DNA from: Pararobbsia silviterrae | GTDB taxonomy: Bacteria; Pseudomonadota; Gammaproteobacteria; Burkholderiales; Burkholderiaceae | Length of the DNA stretch: 64,000 nt | NCBI RefSeq assembly: GCF_003628125.1 | Contig: NZ_RBZU01000009.1 | Span: forward strand, 124,001-188,000 | Reading direction: 5' to 3' | Shown here: positions 58,775 through 64,000 of the stretch, piece by piece | Layout of the letters: every line of letters starts with the position of its first letter | How positions within the stretch are numbered: the stretch's first letter is position 1 | Made by a program: the position numbers and the translations under genes | Notes under the pieces: model-generated | Told to the model about the DNA's origin: nothing | The model's input: only the letters and a program-made list of their open reading frames with translations | Database searches by the model: none

Positions 58775-59179
58775 ATGGCATACAGCGAAAAGGTTCTCGA
58801 CCACTACGAAAACCCGCGCAATGTCGGTGCTTTCGCGAAGGATGACGACGCGGTCGGCACGGGCATGGTCGGCGCGCCCGCCTGCGGCGACGTCATGAAG
58901 CTGCAGATTCGCGTCGGCGCGGACGGCGTCATCGAAGACGCCAAGTTCAAGACATACGGCTGCGGCTCGGCGATCGCCTCGAGTTCGCTCGTGACCGAGT
59001 GGGTCAAGGGCAAGACGCTCGACGAAGCGCTCTCGATCAAGAACACGCAAATCGCCGAAGAGCTCGCCTTGCCGCCGGTCAAGATTCACTGTTCGATTCT
59101 GGCCGAAGACGCGATCAAGGCGGCGGTGGCCGATTACAAGCAACGTCATCAGACGGAAGCCAAGGCCGACGCGGCTTAA
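58775..59179 (+). CDS. iscU: Fe-S cluster scaffold IscU
   Basis: A 134-residue scaffold on which clusters are assembled from IscS sulfur. The three ligand cysteines are C37 ([12 protein letters not shown]), C63 ([10 protein letters not shown]) and C106 ([12 protein letters not shown]). The chaperone-recognition motif LPPVK that HscA binds is present just before C106. Ribosome site AGGAG precedes the ATG. Confidence 0.97.
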   Translation: MAYSEKVLDHYENPRNVGAFAKDDDAVGTGMVGAPACGDVMKLQIRVGADGVIEDAKFKTYGCGSAIASSSLVTEWVKGKTLDEALSIKNTQIAEELALPPVKIHCSILAEDAIKAAVADYKQRHQTEAKADAA

Positions 59180-59216
59180 TTGGACGGACGCATCGCAACA
59201 GGTATCGGGTTGGATT

Positions 59217-59540
59217 ATGTCGATCACATTGACTGAAAAAGCGGCGAAGCATGTGCAGAAGTTCCTCGACCGGCGCGGCAAGGGCGTCGGTCTGAGGCTC
59301 GGCGTGCGCACGACGGGGTGTTCGGGGCTCGCGTACAAGCTCGAATACGTCGACGAACTCGAGCCGCACGACGAGGTATTCGAGAGCTTCGGCGTCAAGG
59401 TCATCGTCGATCCGAAGAGCCTCGCCTATATCGACGGCACGGAGCTCGACTTCGCGCGCGAAGGGCTCAACGAAGGCTTCAAGTTCAACAACCCGAACGT
59501 CAAGGACGAGTGCGGTTGCGGTGAGTCGTTCCGCGTCTGA
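59217..59540 (+). CDS. iscA: A-type Fe-S carrier IscA
   Basis: A 107-residue carrier that delivers clusters or iron to [4Fe-4S] proteins. The conserved cysteines are C35 ([10 protein letters not shown]) and C99/C101 (ECGCGESF). Normal length. It follows iscU after 37 bp. A terminator-like hairpin lies directly downstream at 59563-59586, separating it from hscB. Confidence 0.96.
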   Translation: MSITLTEKAAKHVQKFLDRRGKGVGLRLGVRTTGCSGLAYKLEYVDELEPHDEVFESFGVKVIVDPKSLAYIDGTELDFAREGLNEGFKFNNPNVKDECGCGESFRV

Positions 59541-59562
59541 TGTCGCGGCGCGGACGCCAGCG

Positions 59563-59586
59563 AAGGCGGCTGCTGCCGCCTTTTTG
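59563..59586 (+). terminator. Terminator-like hairpin inside the isc operon, between iscA and hscB
   Basis: AAGGCGG (59563-59569) pairs with CCGCCTT (59576-59582) around a 6-nt loop, and a run of T follows (TTTTTG, counting the last stem bases). It could act as a partial terminator that lowers hscB-hscA-fdx-iscX expression relative to iscRSUA, or protect processed 3' ends. Confidence 0.7.
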
Positions 59587-59654
59587 TTTGGGCGTCTGAT
59601 TTATTTGGACGCGGCGTCGAAGCCTCGACGCCGCGTCGTTTGACAAGCGCGATC

Positions 59655-60176
59655 ATGTTGCCTGCCGATCACTTTGCATTGTTCGATTTGCCCCAGCAGT
59701 TCGCGCTCGACGCGCGCGCGCTCGACGACGCGTATCGCGCGGTCCAGGCGCACGTTCACCCCGATCGTTTCGCGGCGGCCGGCGAGGCGCAAAAGCGCGT
59801 CGCGATGCAGTGGGCGAGCCAGACCAACGATGCGTATCAGACGCTGCGGCAACCGCTCAAGCGCGCGATCTATCTGCTCCATCTGCGCGGCGTCGAAGTC
59901 CAGGCCGAAAACAACACCGCGATGGAGCCCGCGTTTCTCATGCAGCAGATGGAATGGCGCGAACGCATCGAGGATGCGGCGGCATCGCGCAATGTCGGTG
60001 AACTCGACGCTTTAGGACGCGAGCTGCGCGACGATGCGCGCGTGCGGTTCGAGAAGCTCGCGTCCTTGCTCGACAGCCGATCCGACCAGGCGGCCGCGGA
60101 GGCCGTGCGGCAACTGATGTTCATCGAGCGCGTCACAGACGAAGTCGGCACGCAAATCGAGCGTCTCGATCAATAG
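59655..60176 (+). CDS. hscB: Fe-S J-domain co-chaperone HscB
   Basis: A 173-residue J-type co-chaperone that brings IscU to HscA and stimulates its ATPase. The N-terminal J domain has the HPD motif (VHPDRFA) at about residues 34-41. The C-terminal three-helix domain ([20 protein letters not shown]) binds IscU. ATG 59655 ([13 protein letters not shown]) is taken as start; the upstream TTG at 59640 adds five residues. No strong ribosome site is seen for either. It ends 10 bp before hscA. Confidence 0.94.
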   Translation: MLPADHFALFDLPQQFALDARALDDAYRAVQAHVHPDRFAAAGEAQKRVAMQWASQTNDAYQTLRQPLKRAIYLLHLRGVEVQAENNTAMEPAFLMQQMEWRERIEDAAASRNVGELDALGRELRDDARVRFEKLASLLDSRSDQAAAEAVRQLMFIERVTDEVGTQIERLDQ

Positions 60177-60186
60177 ACCGATCACT

Positions 60187-62058
60187 ATGGCTTTACTCCA
60201 AATTTCCGAACCCGGCATGGCGCCGGCGCCGCATCAACGGCGACTCGCAGTCGGCATCGATCTCGGCACGACGAACTCGCTCGTCGCGGCGGTACGCAAC
60301 AGCATTCCGGAAGCGTTGCCCGATGAGGACGGTACCGTGTTGTTGCCGTCAGTCGTGCGTTATCTGCCCAAGGGCGGTCGCCGCATCGGCGCAAAGGCGA
60401 AGGACGACGCGGCCGGCGATCCGAAGAACACGATCGTCTCGGTCAAGCGTTTCATGGGCCGCGGCAAGTCGGAAGTCGAGGGCGCCGCCAATGCGCCGTA
60501 CGATTTCGTCGATGCGCCGGGCATGGTCCAGATCTCGACGGTCGACGGCGTCAAGAGTCCCGTCGAGGTGTCGGCCGAGATTCTCGCGACGCTGCGGCAA
60601 CGCGCCGAAGACACGCTCGGCGACGATCTCGTCGGCGCGGTGATCACGGTGCCCGCGTATTTCGACGACGCCCAGCGGCAGGCCACGAAGGATGCGGCCA
60701 CGCTGGCCGGCATCAACGTCTTGCGCCTGCTCAACGAACCGACCGCCGCGGCCATCGCGTACGGGCTCGATAGCGGGGCCGAAGGCATCTATGTCGTTTA
60801 CGACCTCGGCGGCGGCACATTCGACGTGTCGATCCTGCGTCTCACGCGCGGCGTGTTCGAAGTGCTCGCGACGGGCGGCGACTCGGCGCTCGGCGGCGAC
60901 GATTTCGACCAGGCGCTCTACACCGGCGTCTTGTCGGAGACGGGCGCATGCGGCCTGATTCCCGAGGATGTCCGACGCGTGCTCGACCACGTGCGCGTGC
61001 TCAAGGAATCACTCTCGACGCAGGATGCAGCGGCGCTCGACGTCACGCTTGCGAACGGCGAACGTCTGCAGTGGACCGTGACCGAGGCGCACTTCTCGAC
61101 GCTGACCGATATGCTCGTGCAGCGCACGCTGACGCAGACGCGCAAGGCGCTTCGCGACGCGAAGCTCGGCGCGGACGAGGTCAACGGCGTCGTGCTCGTG
61201 GGCGGCGCGACGCGCATGCGCAGCGTGCGACGCGCGGTCGAGACCTTCTTCGGCCGGCCGCCGTATCTCGACATCGATCCCGATCAGGTCGTCGCGCTGG
61301 GCGCGGCGATTCAGGCGGATCTGCTCGCCGGCAACCGGCGTGGCGGCGACGGCGACGACTGGCTGTTGCTCGACGTGATCCCGTTGTCGCTCGGCGTCGA
61401 AACGATGGGCGGTCTCGTCGAGAAGATCATCCCGCGGAACTCGACGATTCCCGTCGCGCGCGCGCAGGAGTTCACGACGTTCCGCGACGGCCAGACCGCG
61501 ATGGCGATCCATGTCCTGCAGGGCGAACGCGAACTCGCGAGCGATTGCCGTTCGCTCGCGCGTTTCGAATTGCGGGGCATCCCGCCGATGGTCGCCGGGG
61601 CTGCGCGGATTCGCGTGACCTATCAGGTCGACGCCGACGGTTTGCTGTCGGTGGCCGCGCGCGAAATGCATTCGGGCGTCGAGGCGTCGATTGTCGTGAA
61701 GCCCTCGTATGGTCTCGCCGACGATGAAGTCGCGAAGATGCTCGAAGCGGGTTTTGCATCGGCATCGAGCGATATGCAGGCCCGCGCGCTGCGCGAAGAA
61801 CAAGTCGAGGCGGATCGTATTCTCGAAGCGACGCAGGCCGCGCTCGCCGAGGATGGCGAACTGCTCGATGAGACCGAGCGTCAAGCGATCGATACAATCC
61901 TCGCGAATCTCGGCGAAACCCGTGCATCGTCGACGGAAGCCGACGTGGTGCGACGCGCTGTCGAAACCCTCGCCGCGGCGACCGACGAGTTTGCCGCGCG
62001 CCGGATGAACAAGGGAATCCGCAAGGCGTTGACGGGCCGCAAGCTCAGCGAACTCTGA
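60187..62058 (+). CDS. hscA: Hsp70-type chaperone HscA
   Basis: A 623-residue specialised Hsp70 for Fe-S cluster transfer from IscU. The nucleotide-binding domain shows [49 protein letters not shown] and [17 protein letters not shown]. The linker and substrate-binding domain follow ([40 protein letters not shown]) and a helical lid. Length close to E. coli HscA (616). Confidence 0.97.
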   Translation: MALLQISEPGMAPAPHQRRLAVGIDLGTTNSLVAAVRNSIPEALPDEDGTVLLPSVVRYLPKGGRRIGAKAKDDAAGDPKNTIVSVKRFMGRGKSEVEGAANAPYDFVDAPGMVQISTVDGVKSPVEVSAEILATLRQRAEDTLGDDLVGAVITVPAYFDDAQRQATKDAATLAGINVLRLLNEPTAAAIAYGLDSGAEGIYVVYDLGGGTFDVSILRLTRGVFEVLATGGDSALGGDDFDQALYTGVLSETGACGLIPEDVRRVLDHVRVLKESLSTQDAAALDVTLANGERLQWTVTEAHFSTLTDMLVQRTLTQTRKALRDAKLGADEVNGVVLVGGATRMRSVRRAVETFFGRPPYLDIDPDQVVALGAAIQADLLAGNRRGGDGDDWLLLDVIPLSLGVETMGGLVEKIIPRNSTIPVARAQEFTTFRDGQTAMAIHVLQGERELASDCRSLARFELRGIPPMVAGAARIRVTYQVDADGLLSVAAREMHSGVEASIVVKPSYGLADDEVAKMLEAGFASASSDMQARALREEQVEADRILEATQAALAEDGELLDETERQAIDTILANLGETRASSTEADVVRRAVETLAAATDEFAARRMNKGIRKALTGRKLSEL

Positions 62059-62112
62059 TCGACCGAAGCTCGCGCAAGCGAGAAACCCAGTCTGAAACCG
62101 ATTGACTCGACT

Positions 62113-62454
62113 ATGCCTCAACTCGTAGTGTTACCCCATGGTGAGCTGTGCCCCGACGGCGCGGTCATCGATGCGCCCGCCGGCAAGAGCGTCTGCGACG
62201 TGCTGCTCGAAAACGGAATTGAAATCGAGCATGCATGCGAGAAGTCCTGCGCGTGCACGACGTGTCACGTGATCGTGCGCGAAGGCTTCGAACAACTCGC
62301 CGACGCGACCGACGACGAAGAAGACCTGCTCGACAAGGCGTGGGGGCTTGAACCAACCTCGCGGCTCTCGTGCCAGGCGATCGTGCCGGCCGAGGGCGAA
62401 TATGTGATCGAGATTCCGAAGTACACGATCAACCACGCAAAAGAAAACCATTGA
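62113..62454 (+). CDS. fdx: ISC-type [2Fe-2S] ferredoxin
   Basis: A 113-residue adrenodoxin-like ferredoxin that provides electrons for cluster assembly. Ligands C42, C48, C51 and C87 (ACEKSCACTTCHV, LSCQAIV) have exactly the spacing of E. coli Fdx, whose extra non-ligand cysteine at 46 is also present. It lies 54 bp after hscA and 10 bp before iscX. Confidence 0.97.
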   Translation: MPQLVVLPHGELCPDGAVIDAPAGKSVCDVLLENGIEIEHACEKSCACTTCHVIVREGFEQLADATDDEEDLLDKAWGLEPTSRLSCQAIVPAEGEYVIEIPKYTINHAKENH

Positions 62455-62464
62455 GGGGTGAGCC

Positions 62465-62662
62465 ATGAAATGGACTGATGTGCAGGAGATTGCGATGGCG
62501 TTGACGGACTCCCATCCGGACATCGATCCCCAGTACGTCCGGTTTACCGATCTGCATCGGTGGATCACCGAATTGCCGGGCTTCGACGATGCGGCAGATC
62601 GCTCGAATGAGAAGATTCTCGAGGCGATCCAGGCCGCGTGGATCGAAGACTCCGACTATTGA
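62465..62662 (+). CDS. iscX: IscX (YfhJ) small acidic adaptor
   Basis: A 65-residue acidic protein that binds IscS and modulates its activity in an iron-dependent way. Family blocks: MKWTDVQEIAMALTDSHPDI, PQYVRFTDLHRWI and the end AIQAAWIEDSDY. It is the last gene of the operon and is followed by a strong terminator at 62750-62787. Confidence 0.96.
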   Translation: MKWTDVQEIAMALTDSHPDIDPQYVRFTDLHRWITELPGFDDAADRSNEKILEAIQAAWIEDSDY

Positions 62663-62749
62663 GCCGCGCCTGCGCGGTAGTCACGCGTAGCACGTCGAAG
62701 TCGAGGCGCTGAAGCGCTAAGGCGTCGAAGCGCGCGGCAGGGCGAACAC

Positions 62750-62787
62750 AAGGCGGCACACGCATCGCGTGTGCCGCCTTTGTTTTT
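62750..62787. terminator. Strong terminator ending the isc operon, probably bidirectional
   Basis: A perfect 14-bp stem (62750-62763 with 62767-62780; arms AAGGCGGCACACGC and GCGTGTGCCGCCTT) closes a 3-nt loop ATC and is followed by TGTTTTT. It lies between convergent iscX and the glycine-zipper gene; a few A residues on the left side make it usable for both. Confidence 0.9.
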
Positions 62788-62801
62788 GGCGGGCGCGTCG
62801 A

Positions 62802-63629
62802 TCAGCCTTGAACCAGTGCGCCGTTCTCGATCCGGACGCGGTCGCCGTTGCGGAACGGGGGTGCCTGCTCGTACGTGAAGTAGTGCGTGTGACCGTCTTC
62901 GGTACGCACATAGACGCGATAGTTCGTCGAGCTCCGGACCTTCTTCTCGATCGCATTGCCGCCGAGCGCGCCGCCGACGACGCCGAGCACCGTCATCGCC
63001 GTACGGCCGCTGCCGCGGCCGAACTGATTTCCGACCAGCCCTCCCGCGACCGCGCCGCCGACTGCGCCGATTCCGGTGCCTTGGCCTTCGACCTCAACCG
63101 CCTGAATCGATGTGACGGTGCCGCATGCCGCGCAGTAGGCGGGCGCCGCAGGCTGAGGTGTCGTCGGCTGGGCCGAGGTGAACCGCTGCGCGGCGGCCGG
63201 CGGCTGGGGCACAGGCGCTGCCGGAGCCGGTTGCGGCGCGGCTTGTGCCGCCGGTGCGGGTGCGGGCTGAGCCGCTTGCTGTGCGGGCGCGGCATCCGCG
63301 CCTTGCGGGGCGGGGGTGATCGCGGGCGTGGTCTCGGGCGTGGGCGATTGTGTCGCCGCATCGGCGGCCGGTGCCGGTTCCGCGGGCGCCGACGCGTCGC
63401 CGTGGCGCGGTGCGTCGTTCGATCCGTCGGCGGATTGTTCGGATGGCGTGGCGATCGCGTTCGCCGAGGCATTCGACGGCGCACTCGACGCGCCGGGCAG
63501 CACGCCGGTGATCGCGGCCACGGCGACGAGGCTGGCAATCGTGACGGCGACCGCGGCGATGGCGATAAGCGGATGCAAGCGTGCGCGGTTCGCGCGAGGA
63601 GGCGGGGGCGTTTGAGTCGGTGAGTTCAT
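62802..63629 (-). CDS. Glycine-zipper 2TM domain protein with long Pro/Ala linker
   Basis: A 275-residue envelope protein. A cytoplasmic Pro/Arg start is followed by one membrane helix (about 20-44, LIAIAAVAVTIASLVAVAAI) and a Pro/Ala/Gln-rich linker (about 50-165). A CAAC pair comes next, then the glycine zipper (GIGAVGGAVAGGLVGNQFGR, TVLGVVGGALGGNAIEKKV) and a short beta domain (YRVYVRTEDGHTHYFTYEQ, NGDRVRIENGALVQG). The zipper part is like SlyB/Rick_17kDa proteins, which are lipoproteins; here a membrane anchor replaces the lipid. Likely outer-membrane-integrity related, by family. Confidence 0.85.
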   Translation of the reverse strand: MNSPTQTPPPPRANRARLHPLIAIAAVAVTIASLVAVAAITGVLPGASSAPSNASANAIATPSEQSADGSNDAPRHGDASAPAEPAPAADAATQSPTPETTPAITPAPQGADAAPAQQAAQPAPAPAAQAAPQPAPAAPVPQPPAAAQRFTSAQPTTPQPAAPAYCAACGTVTSIQAVEVEGQGTGIGAVGGAVAGGLVGNQFGRGSGRTAMTVLGVVGGALGGNAIEKKVRSSTNYRVYVRTEDGHTHYFTYEQAPPFRNGDRVRIENGALVQG

Positions 63630-63899
63630 GGTCGAAGGCCGCGAGGGCCGCGTGAATAGCGTGTTCGGCCCTATTTTGACGATCGCTCGCGCACAAATCC
63701 TTGTCTTTTTGTAACGAGGGCGACGCTTGACAATACGCGGGAATCAGAAGGGCCGCAGCGCGGATCAGACGGGAAGACGGCGGAGCGCGCTACGCGCTGC
63801 GCGCGAAGGCAAACGATTGCTCTTTGGGGCGGCCCAACGCAACGATGGGCACGGAGGCAAGGCGGGCGGCGAGTCGCCGACGCCGAGCGCCGATGAAAA

Positions 63900-64000
63900 T
63901 CAGGCAGCTTGGTTTTGAACCGGAGTGTCGTCGAGCGCGTCGAGGCGATCGCTGAGGTTGCCGCGAACTTTCTGGAGCAGTCGCATGAGTTCGGCGGTTT
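63900..64000 (-). CDS. C-terminal end of an unidentified gene (truncated by window edge)
   Basis: On the minus strand a frame enters from the window edge and reads 32 residues (TAELMRLLQKVRGNLSDRLD, then ALDDTPVQNQAA) to a TGA at 63902-63900. The sequence looks like a real amphipathic helical terminus with normal codon use. Family not recognised. The 270 bp between it and the glycine-zipper gene start at 63629 hold no supported gene. Confidence 0.5.
   Translation of the reverse strand, partial: TAELMRLLQKVRGNLSDRLDALDDTPVQNQAA

Noticed and set aside
63727-63918. 63-codon plus-strand frame near the window end
   Set aside because: No ribosome site, random-looking composition, and it overlaps the end of a better-supported minus-strand gene.

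Overview
The window is a GC-rich chromosomal segment of a betaproteobacterium, almost certainly Burkholderiaceae (Burkholderia in the wide sense). The evidence is gene order and family content: sucA-odhB-lpdA-zapE, a complete Tad/Flp pilus locus, a DUF2968 protein, and a low-molecular-weight tyrosine phosphatase just ahead of iscR-iscS-iscU-iscA-hscB-hscA-fdx-iscX. No species can be named from sequence alone.

Layout. 1-5557: the end of the 2-oxoglutarate dehydrogenase operon (E1 truncated at the window edge, E2, E3), a strong terminator, and the ATPase ZapE. 5699-7248: an orphan N-terminal transposase-domain protein and a DUF2147 protein. 7519-12946 (minus strand): a TpsB/FhaC-type outer-membrane transporter behind two paralogous Gly/Ser/Thr/Val-rich lipoproteins, with no TpsA exoprotein. 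13662-27106: the Tad pilus locus, closed by a sigma-54 enhancer-binding regulator. 27146-33721: DUF2968 protein, lipoprotein, Rrf2 regulator, large MscS channel, and a cysteine dioxygenase divergent from an Lrp-type regulator. 33780-41673 (minus): FUSC transporter, ArfB, EAL and GGDEF proteins, lactate permease. 42114-47178 (minus): a lipoprotein, thiC with a TPP riboswitch, and a 2,4-dienoyl-CoA-reductase-like enzyme. 47528-49512: two tandem DUF1328 membrane miniproteins, a ferritin-like protein and a phosphoesterase. 49613-49929: tRNA-Leu(UAA) split by a group I intron. 49983-55695: a three-domain flavin/ferredoxin reductase with a GST, a small unknown protein, a Gfo/Idh/MocA oxidoreductase and a lipoprotein. 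56005-62662: tyrosine phosphatase and the isc iron-sulfur operon with a recognisable IscR-type operator. 62802-64000: a glycine-zipper protein and the tail of an unidentified gene.

The strongest unusual item is the 230-nt group I intron, which carries no ORF and sits directly after wobble base U34 of tRNA-Leu(UAA), the site used in cyanobacteria and plastids. Its P1, P2, P3, P4, P6, P7, P8 and P9 pairings can all be drawn by hand. The second theme is short tandem repeats. In-frame 12-bp arrays have expanded in at least four genes (tpsB, the Tad secretin, a lipoprotein and the reductase linker). There is also a 9-bp array carrying serial stop codons after the cysteine dioxygenase gene, a 16-unit 7-bp array upstream of the GST gene, and several 13- to 95-bp-period repeats in intergenic DNA.

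Most gene calls rest on family motifs that are directly visible. Functions of the lipoproteins, the orphan TpsB and the small proteins are inference.
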